A stretch of DNA of 64,000 nucleotides. Origin: Marinobacterium zhoushanense (lineage in GTDB: Bacteria; Pseudomonadota; Gammaproteobacteria; Pseudomonadales; Balneatricaceae). Location: positions 124,001-188,000 of the forward strand of contig NZ_BMIJ01000009.1 in NCBI RefSeq assembly GCF_014641945.1, written 5' to 3'. Every line of letters starts with the position of its first letter. Position 1 is the stretch's first letter. Below the pieces are notes generated by a model. It saw nothing but the letters and a program-made list of their open reading frames with translations, searched no databases and had not been told where the DNA came from. The translations under genes were made by a program, and so were the position numbers. Positions 51,190-60,021 of the stretch are shown here, piece after piece.

Positions 51190-51389
51190 ACGCAGTGGGT
51201 CGGCGATTGAACTGCCCCGGTTTTGCCGATACATTGTCTGCCTTTTTCGGCAGTGCCGGGCAGTGCGGCGAATTTTGGCATGGGCGTCTACACTGGTTTG
51301 GCTGGTGCCGCTGACAGTGCCGCCGTAGTGTATTGGATGCGCATGGGCATGAATGGGTTTTCCTGAAGTTGACGGCTAAGGATCAGAAG

Positions 51390-51779
51390 ATGAGCAATGT
51401 CCCGAGTGAACTGAAATATGTTGCCAGCCATGAGTGGATCCGTGATGAGGGTGAGGGTGTCGTCACCATCGGTATCACCGACCATGCGCAGGAGCTGCTG
51501 GGCGATGTAGTGTTTATCGAGTTGCCTGATGTGGGCGCGGAAATCTCCGCTGGCGATGAAGCCGGCGTTGTAGAGTCGGTAAAGGCGGCGTCCGATATCT
51601 ATGCCCCGCTGAGTGGCAAGGTGATTGCCATCAACGAGGATCTGGAAGATGCGCCGGAACTGGTCAACAGCGACCCCTACGGCGATGGATGGTTTTTCCA
51701 GCTGCAGATCAGCGATGCCGAGGAGATGGACGAACTTCTCGATGCCGACAGTTACACCGAGCAGTGCGAGGCTGAATAA
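51390..51779 (+). CDS. gcvH: glycine cleavage system H protein
   Basis: 129 residues. The lipoyl-attachment lysine is in VESVKAASDIY. GcvH shuttles the aminomethyl group between GcvP, GcvT and GcvL. Start at 51390 (MSNVPSELKY) with AAGGA seven bases upstream; the longer frame from 51333 adds residues unlike GcvH. gcvT and gcvP are not in the window, so this gene is separate from the rest of the system here. Confidence 0.96.
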   Translation: MSNVPSELKYVASHEWIRDEGEGVVTIGITDHAQELLGDVVFIELPDVGAEISAGDEAGVVESVKAASDIYAPLSGKVIAINEDLEDAPELVNSDPYGDGWFFQLQISDAEEMDELLDADSYTEQCEAE

Positions 51780-51808
51780 GCCTTAGCGATAAGTTACCAC
51801 CTCTTGAT

Positions 51809-51831
51809 CTGTCCCGGCTCGGCCGGGACAG
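51809..51831 (+). terminator. hairpin after gcvH
   Basis: CTGTCCCGGC (51809-51818) pairs perfectly over ten bases with GCCGGGACAG (51822-51831) around a TCG loop. No T-run follows, so this is a probable but not classical terminator. Confidence 0.55.
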
Positions 51832-51853
51832 TCATGTTATCGAAACGATCATT

Positions 51854-53050
51854 ATGACTTTTAAACCCCTGGTGCTTCAGGCCAACGCCGACCGTCGTCT
51901 GCGTGCAGGTCATCTGTGGATCTACAGCAACGAAGTCGATACCAAACGCTCGCCGCTGAAAGAGTTCGAACCCGGCGAACAGGTAGAGGTGCTGAATGCC
52001 CGGGGCAAGGCGCTGGGCCTTGCCTATATCAATCCCAATACTCTGATCTGCGCGCGACTGATCAGCCGTGACACGGATCACCCGCTGGATCGCTCGTTGC
52101 TGGTGCACCGGCTCAAAGTGGCCGCGTCCCTGCGCGAGGCGATGTTCGACCAGCCCTGCTACCGTCTGGTCTATGGCGACTCCGACGGTTTGCCGGGTCT
52201 GGTGATCGACCGTTTCCACGATGTCTTCGTAGTGCAGGTCTCCACGGCCGGTATGGAGCGTGTGCAGGATCAGGTGATCGATGCGCTGAATAAGGTGTTC
52301 AAGCCGGCGGCGATCGTACTGCGTAACGACAGCAAAATGCGCGCGGTCGAGGGGTTGGAGACCTATGTCGAGGTGGTTCAGGGTCAGGTGCCCGAGCTGG
52401 TGCCGCTGGTCGAGAATGGTGTCCAGCTGATGGCGCCGGTGCTGACCGGGCAGAAAACCGGCTGGTTCTACGATCATCGTGAAAACCGTGCGCGCATGCA
52501 GACCATGGTGAAGGGTAAGCGCGTGCTTGACCTGTTCAGCTATGTCGGAGGCTGGGGTGCACAGGCACTGGCGGCTGGAGCGGAAGAGGTGTTCTGTCTG
52601 GATGCGTCGGCCGGCGCGCTTGAGGTGGCGGCGGAAAATGCGCGCCTCAACGAGGCTGAAAGTCGTTTCCGCGCGTTGCAGGGTGATGCCTTCGACCTGT
52701 GTAAGGCGATGGTGGCGGAGCGGGAGCGGTTCGATGTAGTCATCGTCGACCCCCCGGCGTTTATCCAGAAACGCAAAGACGTGAAAAATGGTGAGCGCGC
52801 CTATGCCCGCATCAATAACTTCGCCATGCGTCTGCTGGCCCGGGATGGCGTGCTGATCTCCGCATCCTGCTCGATGCACCTGCAGCGGGAGCGTCTGGTC
52901 GATATGCTCAGGGCCAACAGTCGAGAGCTGGACCGCACGGCGCAGATATTTGCCCAGGGTTATCAGGGCTCGGATCATCCGATTCATCCGGCGATTCCGG
53001 AAACAGAGTATCTCAAGGCCTATTTTTTACGCGTGTTGCCGGCCAGTTGA
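51854..53050 (+). CDS. rlmI: 23S rRNA (cytosine-5) methyltransferase RlmI-like
   Basis: 398 residues. An N-terminal PUA domain (LRAGHLWIYSNEV) is followed by a Rossmann methyltransferase with VLDLFSYVGGWGAQALAAGA (SAM binding), IVDPPAF and the catalytic cysteine in SASCSMHL. E. coli RlmI makes m5C1962 in 23S rRNA. tas follows after 40 bases on the same strand. Confidence 0.93.
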   Translation: MTFKPLVLQANADRRLRAGHLWIYSNEVDTKRSPLKEFEPGEQVEVLNARGKALGLAYINPNTLICARLISRDTDHPLDRSLLVHRLKVAASLREAMFDQPCYRLVYGDSDGLPGLVIDRFHDVFVVQVSTAGMERVQDQVIDALNKVFKPAAIVLRNDSKMRAVEGLETYVEVVQGQVPELVPLVENGVQLMAPVLTGQKTGWFYDHRENRARMQTMVKGKRVLDLFSYVGGWGAQALAAGAEEVFCLDASAGALEVAAENARLNEAESRFRALQGDAFDLCKAMVAERERFDVVIVDPPAFIQKRKDVKNGERAYARINNFAMRLLARDGVLISASCSMHLQRERLVDMLRANSRELDRTAQIFAQGYQGSDHPIHPAIPETEYLKAYFLRVLPAS

Positions 53051-53090
53051 GCGCGTTGCTTGCGCGGGGCCAGAGCTGAGGAGGGAGAGT

Positions 53091-54128
53091 ATGGAGTACA
53101 GACTGCTTGGACGTTCCGATCTGCGGGTAAGCCGCATCGCGCTGGGGACGATGACCTTTGGTCGCAGTAACAGCGAGGCCGAAGCCTTCGAACAGATGGA
53201 CTATGCCCTGGCGCAGGGCGTCAACCTGTTCGATGCGGCGGAGATGTACCCGGTACCCACCGATCCGAAGTTTCAGGGCAACACCGAGCGCTGTATCGGC
53301 AACTGGATGAAAGCGCGGGGCACCCGCGACCAGGTCATCGTCGCGACCAAGGCCGCCGGGCCTGGCGACCAGGTCAGCTATATCCGTCCCGATCTGCACT
53401 TTGACCGCGCCAATTTGCGCAAGGCGGTGGAGGACTCGCTGAAGCGCTTGCAAACCGATTATATCGACCTCTATCAGCTGCACTGGCCCGACCGTGCGAC
53501 CAATATGTTCGGGCGTTTGGGCTACGAGCATAAGCCGGAGAACGATGGTACACCGATTCTGGAGACACTTAAGGCGCTGCAGGAGCTGGTCAGTGAGGGC
53601 AAGATCCGCCATATCGGCCTGTCCAACGAGACCGCTTGGGGTACGATGAAGTTTCTGCAACTGGCCGAGCAGCACGACCTGCCACGACCAGTCTCGATAC
53701 AGAACCCCTACAATCTGCTGAACCGCTCGTTCGAGGTGGGGTTGGCCGAAGTGGCCATGCGAGAGCAGGTCGAGCTGCTGGCCTATTCGCCGATGGCATT
53801 CGGTGTGCTCAGTGGCAAGTATCTGGACGGTGTGCGGCCGGAGGGTTCCCGTCTTGCCCAGTTTCCGCAGTTTGCCCGTTATATGACCGAGTCTGGCCTG
53901 GCTGCCACTCAGGCTTATGTCGATCTGGCCAAACAGGTTGGCCTGGAGCCGGCGATGCTTGCGCTGGCCTTCGTCAACAGCCGCGAGTTTCTCGGCTCCA
54001 ATATTATCGGTGCCACCCGGATGGAGCAGCTGAGGGCCGACATCGCGTCGCTGGAGATCCAATTGGGTGACGAAATCAGCGCCGAAATCGAGGCGATCCA
54101 CCGTCGTTACACCTATCCCTGTCCTTGA
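53091..54128 (+). CDS. tas: aldo/keto reductase Tas
   Basis: 345 residues, same length as E. coli Tas (346). Conserved segments include IALGTMTFG, FDAAEMYPVP with the catalytic tyrosine, and SIQNPYNLLNRSFEVGLAE. NADPH-dependent reductase of uncertain natural substrate. GAGGGAG precedes the ATG at 53091; the longer open frame from 52950 overlaps rlmI. Its stop codon lies within a Fur-box-like sequence belonging to the next gene. Confidence 0.94.
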   Translation: MEYRLLGRSDLRVSRIALGTMTFGRSNSEAEAFEQMDYALAQGVNLFDAAEMYPVPTDPKFQGNTERCIGNWMKARGTRDQVIVATKAAGPGDQVSYIRPDLHFDRANLRKAVEDSLKRLQTDYIDLYQLHWPDRATNMFGRLGYEHKPENDGTPILETLKALQELVSEGKIRHIGLSNETAWGTMKFLQLAEQHDLPRPVSIQNPYNLLNRSFEVGLAEVAMREQVELLAYSPMAFGVLSGKYLDGVRPEGSRLAQFPQFARYMTESGLAATQAYVDLAKQVGLEPAMLALAFVNSREFLGSNIIGATRMEQLRADIASLEIQLGDEISAEIEAIHRRYTYPCP

Positions 54129-54145
54129 TAATGAAAATTATTCTC
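54127..54145. promoter_or_regulatory. Fur-box-like site upstream of the CBS-domain gene
   Basis: GATAATGAAAATTATTCTC matches the 19-base Fur consensus at 16 positions. It lies about 73 bases before the CBS-domain ATG and overlaps the tas stop codon. The same bases contain GATAAT, a possible -10, so Fur binding there could block transcription. Confidence 0.55.
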
Positions 54146-54217
54146 TGACAGGAAAAAGCGCTATTCCTCTGCCACACTTTAGCTGCTAGAGCATTAAAGC
54201 AGAGGAGATAGAATCGC

Positions 54218-54634
54218 ATGCTAGATCAGAAACGGGTGCGCGACTTGATGTTGCCTGTCGCGCGGCCATTGACCGGCCAGATGGCGCTGTCGGACGCCGT
54301 TGAGTTGATATTGGCGTCGGGGCAGATGGGGTTGCCGGTCATCGACGAAAACCGTGCCGTGGTCGGTTTCCTGTCCGAACACGATTGCCTGCGCTATCTC
54401 GTCAGCAGTAGCTATTACTGCGACAGCCGCATCCAGGTAGTCGATATCATGCACCAGGAGCCACTGTGTGTGGCACCGGGTGACAGCGTATTGGAGTTGG
54501 CCCAGCAGATGAGCAAGGTCAAGCCGAAAAATTATCCGGTGGTCGATCGCGGCAAGCTGATAGGGCTGATCACGCGGCGCCAGGTGATGACCGAGCTCAA
54601 TCGCATGCTGCGTGAGTGCAAGGTGGCGATCTGA
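54218..54634 (+). CDS. two-CBS-domain protein
   Basis: 138 residues made only of a CBS pair: VRDLMLPVARPLTGQMALSD... and VVDIMHQEPLCVAPGDSV..., each ending in the expected hydrophobic strand-helix (GLPVIDENRAVVGFLSEHD, YPVVDRGKLIGLITRRQ). CBS pairs bind adenosine nucleotides and regulate partner proteins. AGAGGAG lies ten bases upstream of the ATG. The Fur-like site in front suggests iron-responsive expression (inference). Partner unknown. Confidence 0.88.
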   Translation: MLDQKRVRDLMLPVARPLTGQMALSDAVELILASGQMGLPVIDENRAVVGFLSEHDCLRYLVSSSYYCDSRIQVVDIMHQEPLCVAPGDSVLELAQQMSKVKPKNYPVVDRGKLIGLITRRQVMTELNRMLRECKVAI

Positions 54635-54643
54635 GGTCAGGGT

Positions 54644-55300
54644 TCAGCTGCGGAGATCGAGAATTGGCCAGTCGCGCTCGACGGCGATCTGCCGCAGTTT
54701 GTCGTCCGGGTTGACCGCATAGGGAAAATCGACTTGCTCCAGTAGGGGCAGGTCGTTGTTCGAGTCGCTGTAGAAGCTGCTTTCCTTCAGTGAGTAGCCA
54801 GTCTCTTCCAGCCAGATATTGAGCCGTTCCACTTTTCCGCTCTGGAAACAGGGCGTTCCCGCCACTCTGCCGGTGAACCGGTCGCCCAGCCGTTCCGGCT
54901 CGGTGGCCAGCAACCCATCGACACCCAAACGTTTGGCGATCGGAGCGGTCACGAAGCTGTTGGTGGCGGTGATGATCAGCAGGTAGTCCCCGGCCTTGCG
55001 ATGTCGTTCGAGCAGTGCATGTGCGGCCGGAAGCATCATCGGTTCGATACACTCGGTCATGAATTGATCATGCCAAGCCTGAAGCTGCTCCGGTGGGTGA
55101 TTGGCCAGCGGCCTCAGGGCAAAGTTCAGAAATTCGTGGATATCCAGTGTGCCGCTCTGGTACTGGCGAAAGAAATGGTCATTGGTCGCGCGATACTCGG
55201 CCTCATCGACGATGCCTTGCTTGCACAGAAACTCCCCCCAGGCATGATCGCTATCGCCGTTGAGCAGGGTATTGTCGAGATCGAAGATGGCTAGACGCAC
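54644..55300 (-). CDS. HAD-IB family phosphatase
   Basis: 218 residues, SerB-like subfamily IB (TIGR01490 type). Motif I is FDLDNTLLNGDSD, motif II ITATNSF, and motif III region SFYSDSNNDLPLLE with the two acidic residues. Substrate unknown; phosphoserine, histidinol phosphate or lipid phosphates are all possible for this subfamily. Divergent from rppH, as in Pseudomonas, with 189 bases between. Confidence 0.9.
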   Translation of the reverse strand: MRLAIFDLDNTLLNGDSDHAWGEFLCKQGIVDEAEYRATNDHFFRQYQSGTLDIHEFLNFALRPLANHPPEQLQAWHDQFMTECIEPMMLPAAHALLERHRKAGDYLLIITATNSFVTAPIAKRLGVDGLLATEPERLGDRFTGRVAGTPCFQSGKVERLNIWLEETGYSLKESSFYSDSNNDLPLLEQVDFPYAVNPDDKLRQIAVERDWPILDLRS

Positions 55301-55489
55301 GCGTATTCACTCCGGAGTTAGCAGCTGATATCGGGTTGAGATCGCTTGGGCGGGCTAGGCTAGAGGTAGCCGATAGGTGATGCAAACCGGACTGGCCGGT
55401 GTTAAGTGCCGGTCTGGCAGGCTATTTGCTCGGCCCGGGATCTATGGAACAATAGCTGCATATTACTATAGTTATTTCGGGATTGAGAA

Positions 55490-55966
55490 TTGATCGATTC
55501 AGACGGCTTCAGACCGAATGTCGGTATCATTCTGGTCAATGCTCTGGGTCAGGTGCTTTGGGCAAGGCGTATCGGGCAGGATGCCTGGCAGTTTCCGCAG
55601 GGGGGTATTCAAGGTCGTGAAACCCCCGAGCAGGCGATGTTTCGTGAGCTGAAAGAGGAGATCGGGTTATCGCCGAAGGATGTCGAGGTTCTCGCGGTAA
55701 CACGAGGCTGGTTACGCTACCGGCTGCCCAAACGTATGATCCGACGCCATTCGCACCCCGTGTGCGTGGGGCAGAAACAAAAATGGTTTCTACTGCGTAT
55801 GCTCAGTCATGATAGCGCAGTAAGAATAGATGAAACTGACTCGCCGGAGTTTGATGGTTGGCGTTGGGTCAGTTACTGGTATCCTCTGGGGCAGGTGGTC
55901 TCCTTCAAACGGGAGGTCTACCGTAAAGCACTGCGAGAATTATCGCCGAAGCTGGCGCGTCTGTAG
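55490..55966 (+). CDS. rppH: RNA pyrophosphohydrolase
   Basis: 158-residue Nudix enzyme that removes pyrophosphate from mRNA 5' ends and starts decay. The N-terminus MIDSDGFRPNVGIIL matches E. coli RppH, which fixes the unusual TTG start at 55490; GGGATTGAG lies just upstream. The Nudix box GGIQGRETPEQAMFRELKEEIGL is intact, as is VGQKQKWFLL. ptsP follows 55 bases later. Confidence 0.94.
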   Translation: MIDSDGFRPNVGIILVNALGQVLWARRIGQDAWQFPQGGIQGRETPEQAMFRELKEEIGLSPKDVEVLAVTRGWLRYRLPKRMIRRHSHPVCVGQKQKWFLLRMLSHDSAVRIDETDSPEFDGWRWVSYWYPLGQVVSFKREVYRKALRELSPKLARL

Positions 55967-56021
55967 CCGTTAGCAGAGCGTTAGAGAGAGCAGACTGTTA
56001 GAGAGATAAGGGGCTGTGTAG

Positions 56022-58331
56022 ATGGCGGCGATGTTGAATGTGCTGCGTAAGATCGTTCAGGAGGTGAGTGCTGCTCCGGATCTGGAGTCGGTACTTGATC
56101 TAACGGTCAGACGCATTCAGCGCGCCATGCATACACAGGTCTGCTCCATCTACCTGCTCGACACTATCTCCCAACGTTACGTGTTGATGGCCACCCAGGG
56201 ACTCAATCCGGAATCCGTCGGCGTGGTCAGTCTGTCGCCCACCGAAGGGGTCGTCGGCCTGGTCGGGCAGAGGGCAGAGCCGATCAACCTTGAAGACGCC
56301 TCGGTCCACCCCTCCTACATCTATCTGCAGTCTACCGGCGAAGAGCGGTATCACGCGTTTCTAGGTGTGCCAATCATCCACCAGGGCGAGGTGCTTGGCG
56401 TCCTTGTGGTGCAGCAGTTCGAGCGCCGCCGATTCGATGAGGCGGAAGAGGCGTTCCTGATCACCGTGTCGGCGCAGTTGGCCGGGGTTATCGCGCATGC
56501 CGAGGCGACCGGTTCCATTCAACCGGTCGGTAACCACGCAGGCACCGGCACGGGTGCTGGAATACCGGAAGACCGTCAGTTTTCCGGTGTTGCCGGTGCC
56601 CCCGGTGTGGCGGTGGGGCAGGTATTTGTCGCCTCGCTACCGGCAGACCTGGAGGGGGTGCCGGATAAGCCGGCGCGCAATATCGAGGCGGAGTTGGATA
56701 GATTCAATACCGCGCTCGAGGCGGTACGTGGCGAAGTCCGGGAAGTTAGCCGAATGCTGGCGCAACGCCTGCGCAGCGATGAGCAGGCGCTGTTCGATGT
56801 CTATATACGCATGCTCGAGGATAACGCGCTGGCCGGGCAGGTGGCGGAGCGGATACAGGCGGGGAACTGGGCGCAGGGTGCGCTGCGCGAAGTGGTGGAC
56901 GACCATGTGCGCCAATTTTCATCGATGGATGATCCCTATCTGCGCGAGCGGGCGACCGATATTCGCGATCTGGGACGTCGCATACTGAGCCACTTGCAGG
57001 AGAGTACGAGTTCCGGCGAGGTGGAGTACCCGGACAGTACGATTCTGGTCGCTGACGATCTATCGCCGACGATGCTCGGCCTGGTGCCGGAAGACAAGCT
57101 GGTCGGCCTGGTGTCAGTGAGTGGATCCGGTAACTCGCACGCCGCGATTCTGGCGCGCTCCATGGGGATCCCAACCGTCATGGGGGTGGTCGATCTGCCG
57201 TTTACCCGCCTGGAGGGGCGCGACGTCATCATCGACGGTTATACCGGTCGGATCTACGTTAACCCTTCGGACGATCTGAAGAACGCCTTCCGTGAGATCC
57301 TGCGTGAAGAGCAGATGATCGCGGCCGGACTGGAAACCCTGCGTGACCTGCCGGCACAGACCACTGATGGCTATCGTATGCCGCTTTGGGTGAATACCGG
57401 TCTGGTCAGTGATGTGGAGCGCTCACTTGAGCGCGGCGCCGAGGGTATAGGCCTGTATCGCACCGAAATTCCGTTCATGACACGGGACTTTTTTCCCAGC
57501 GAGCAGGAGCAGCTGAAGATCTACCGCCGCCAGCTGGAGGCGTTCGCGCCGCGTCCGGTGACCATGAGAACGCTGGATATCGGTGGTGATAAATCGCTGC
57601 CCTACTTTCCGATCGAAGAGGAGAACCCGTTCCTTGGCTGGCGCGGCATTCGCGTTACGCTCGATCACCCGGAGATCTTTCTGGTCCAGGTGCGCGCCAT
57701 GTTGAGGGCAGCGCAGGGCTTCAATAATCTGCGGATCATGCTGCCGATGGTGACCAGCATGAATGAGGTCGAAGAGGCCTGCGCCCAGATCGACCGTGCT
57801 GTGCAGGAGCTGCAGGAGGAGGGGCTTGATGTCGAACGGCCGCCGATCGGCATCATGGTCGAGGTACCTGCCGCGGTCTATCTTACCCGCCGTTTTGCTC
57901 GCAAGGTGGACTTTATCTCCGTCGGTTCCAACGACCTGACCCAGTATCTGTTGGCGGTGGATCGCAACAACCCCCGGGTGGCTGGCCTGTACGCGCCCTA
58001 CCATCCGGCGGTGCTCAAGGTGCTGCACTTTATTGCCCAGGAGGCGCGCAAAGAGCACAAGTCGGTGTCGATCTGTGGCGAGATGGCTGCCGACCCCGGC
58101 GGTGCGCTGCTGCTGATGGCGATGGGCTACGATGTGCTGTCGATGAACTCCAATAATCTACCCAAGGTTAAATCGGCGATCCGGGGTACCAGCCTGGCGC
58201 AGGCCAATGCGCTGCTGCAGCGGGTGATGCGCATGGATGATGCCGACGCGATACACCACTACCTGCGCACCTCTTTGAAGAGTATGGGTTTGGGCAACCT
58301 GACCCGCCCGGTTCTCCCGGGTCGCGACTGA
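56022..58331 (+). CDS. ptsP: phosphoenolpyruvate-protein phosphotransferase PtsP (enzyme I-Ntr)
   Basis: 769 residues. An N-terminal GAF domain (to about 165) is followed by a linker and the enzyme I body. The phosphorylated His373 is in GNSHAAILAR and the PEP-binding C-terminal barrel has GSNDLTQYLLAVDR. It passes phosphate from PEP to NPr in the nitrogen PTS, which tunes potassium, nitrogen and carbon responses; the GAF domain senses glutamine/2-oxoglutarate in E. coli. ATG 56022 has AAGGGG upstream; an ATG three codons later is also possible. Confidence 0.95.
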   Translation: MAAMLNVLRKIVQEVSAAPDLESVLDLTVRRIQRAMHTQVCSIYLLDTISQRYVLMATQGLNPESVGVVSLSPTEGVVGLVGQRAEPINLEDASVHPSYIYLQSTGEERYHAFLGVPIIHQGEVLGVLVVQQFERRRFDEAEEAFLITVSAQLAGVIAHAEATGSIQPVGNHAGTGTGAGIPEDRQFSGVAGAPGVAVGQVFVASLPADLEGVPDKPARNIEAELDRFNTALEAVRGEVREVSRMLAQRLRSDEQALFDVYIRMLEDNALAGQVAERIQAGNWAQGALREVVDDHVRQFSSMDDPYLRERATDIRDLGRRILSHLQESTSSGEVEYPDSTILVADDLSPTMLGLVPEDKLVGLVSVSGSGNSHAAILARSMGIPTVMGVVDLPFTRLEGRDVIIDGYTGRIYVNPSDDLKNAFREILREEQMIAAGLETLRDLPAQTTDGYRMPLWVNTGLVSDVERSLERGAEGIGLYRTEIPFMTRDFFPSEQEQLKIYRRQLEAFAPRPVTMRTLDIGGDKSLPYFPIEEENPFLGWRGIRVTLDHPEIFLVQVRAMLRAAQGFNNLRIMLPMVTSMNEVEEACAQIDRAVQELQEEGLDVERPPIGIMVEVPAAVYLTRRFARKVDFISVGSNDLTQYLLAVDRNNPRVAGLYAPYHPAVLKVLHFIAQEARKEHKSVSICGEMAADPGGALLLMAMGYDVLSMNSNNLPKVKSAIRGTSLAQANALLQRVMRMDDADAIHHYLRTSLKSMGLGNLTRPVLPGRD

Positions 58332-58344
58332 GTCGCAACCGAGT

Positions 58345-59103
58345 TCAGACACCCAGTGGGCTTAGCCAGAGGGTAAAGTCGCTTTGGCCGCGGGGGCCGC
58401 TGCGGTCAAAGCGGCGCTCGACGATACGTGTCAGTCCGTTGCGTGCCTGCATCAATACCGTCGTTGCGCGGGTGCCATAATTGCCACTGCGGATCAGGCA
58501 GGATGACAGCAGTCGCTCCTTCTCCTGTGGGATACCGGTATCCGGTAACTGATCGTCTTTCGCCGGGGTGTCATCGTTCAGTACCTCGAGCAGCTGCACC
58601 GCATCCAGTGAGGGGTCGGACAGGGTCTGTTGCATCGCCTGTCTGGCCCTGCGTGTTTTGGGCCACTCGCTGGTCAACAGCGCGTTGCTCAACGTGTGTA
58701 TCCCGCTGCCCAGGCGCTCGAGTCGACCGCCCCGGTTGCCGCTGTAGAACAGACCATCGCGATCGCCGCGGATCAGGTTGTAGCCGGTGGTGACCTCCTC
58801 CGGGGGGCGATAGCGCTCGGCCGGCGAGGCGCTCAGCAGAAAATCGGTGACCAGTTGTCCGCGGGAGGCGCCGCCAAGCTGGCGTTCCCGTCCATCCCGG
58901 TAGTTGGTCACCGCGGCGAAGCGCCCGTTGCGGCTAAGTCCCATCCAGGTGCCGCCGGCCTGCAGATCGCGCCCGGCAATGATCGGCGCATCGGGCCAGA
59001 AACCCAACGCCTGGGTCGGGCGGCTGTGGAACTCATCCCGATTGGCTACCAGCAGTAGTGGCCAATCCGGATGCTGGTTCAGGGCAATTACGATAAGGCA
59101 CAT
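58345..59103 (-). CDS. NRDE/TANGO2-family protein
   Basis: 252 residues starting MCLIVIALNQHPDW, with Cys2 right after the initiator and the name-giving N-R-D-E (LLVANRDEFHSR). Further family segments are GGTWMGLSRNGRFAAVTNYR. The family is homologous to mammalian TANGO2; haem trafficking or acyl-group handling has been suggested, but the bacterial function is unclear. Start at 59103 has GGGAG ten bases upstream. Converges with ptsP. Confidence 0.9.
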   Translation of the reverse strand: MCLIVIALNQHPDWPLLLVANRDEFHSRPTQALGFWPDAPIIAGRDLQAGGTWMGLSRNGRFAAVTNYRDGRERQLGGASRGQLVTDFLLSASPAERYRPPEEVTTGYNLIRGDRDGLFYSGNRGGRLERLGSGIHTLSNALLTSEWPKTRRARQAMQQTLSDPSLDAVQLLEVLNDDTPAKDDQLPDTGIPQEKERLLSSCLIRSGNYGTRATTVLMQARNGLTRIVERRFDRSGPRGQSDFTLWLSPLGV

Positions 59104-59210
59104 AGTGAAAAGGCTCCCGGCGGCATCCGTTCCTTGAGCGTTGGCGGGGATGTTCAGCATCTCTGTTAAGCCCTACTATAGTGCACTTTTCAGCTAACAG
59201 GACAGGAAGG

Positions 59211-60020
59211 ATGTTGCTGACGTTTGCACTCTACCTGCTGCTGGGCGCAGTGGCAGGGTTTGTTGCCGGGTTGTTCGGCATCGGTGGCGGGCTGATTATT
59301 GTACCGGTACTGATCTTCAGCTTCTCGGCCCAGGGCATGGCCCCGGAGGTGCTGACCCATGCGGCGGTGGCGACCTCGCTGGGAACGATAGTGTTCACCT
59401 CGATCGCCTCCATTCGCGCCCATCACCAGAAAGGCGCTGTGTGCTGGAACCTTTTCCCGTCGCTGTCAGTCGGTATCCTGGTAGGAGCCCTGACCGGGGT
59501 CTGGATAGCGGGCGCGCTAAGCGGTGCTGTGTTGCAGTTGCTGTTCGGCGTTTTCACGCTCGGCGTTGCGGCGCAGATGGCATTCGACCTCCGGCCCGGG
59601 GTTGGCGGACATGCGCCGGGCACAGGCGAACTGGTGGTTGCAGGGAGCGGCGTGGGCTGTGCGTCGGCGATTTTCGGCATCGGCGGCGGCACGCTGACCG
59701 TGCCCTACCTGCACTGGCGTCAGCTGAGCGTGCAGCAGGCGGTGGCGACCTCTGCCGCCTGTGGTTTGCCGATCGCCCTGATGGGGGCTGTTGGCAATAT
59801 CTGGTCCGGCTGGAATGAAAGGATGATGCCCGGCTGGCATCTGGGCTATATCTATCTGCCGGCGCTGATCGGCATAGTGCTGTCCAGCTCCTTTTTTGCG
59901 CGCTACGGTGCCCGGCTGGCGCACCGGCTGCCGCAGCAGCAGCTGAAAAAGATCTTTGCGCTGTTGCTGGCTGTCGTCGGCCTGCGCTTTTTGATTACCA
60001 ATCTGTATTTGGGGTTATAA
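59211..60020 (+). CDS. TauE/SafE-family sulfite/anion exporter
   Basis: 269 residues with about eight hydrophobic helices, and the two glycine-rich repeats expected for TSUP proteins (GLFGIGGGLIIVPVLI and IFGIGGGTLTVPYLHW). Members export or import sulfite, sulfoacetate, thiosulfate or other small anions; substrate unknown here. AGGACAGGAAGG precedes ATG 59211. lgt follows after one base, as in Pseudomonas. Confidence 0.9.
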   Translation: MLLTFALYLLLGAVAGFVAGLFGIGGGLIIVPVLIFSFSAQGMAPEVLTHAAVATSLGTIVFTSIASIRAHHQKGAVCWNLFPSLSVGILVGALTGVWIAGALSGAVLQLLFGVFTLGVAAQMAFDLRPGVGGHAPGTGELVVAGSGVGCASAIFGIGGGTLTVPYLHWRQLSVQQAVATSAACGLPIALMGAVGNIWSGWNERMMPGWHLGYIYLPALIGIVLSSSFFARYGARLAHRLPQQQLKKIFALLLAVVGLRFLITNLYLGL

Positions 60021-60021
60021 C

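Noticed and set aside
51190..51389. Glycine riboswitch before gcvH
   Set aside because: I looked for the conserved riboswitch core in the 200-base leader and did not see it.
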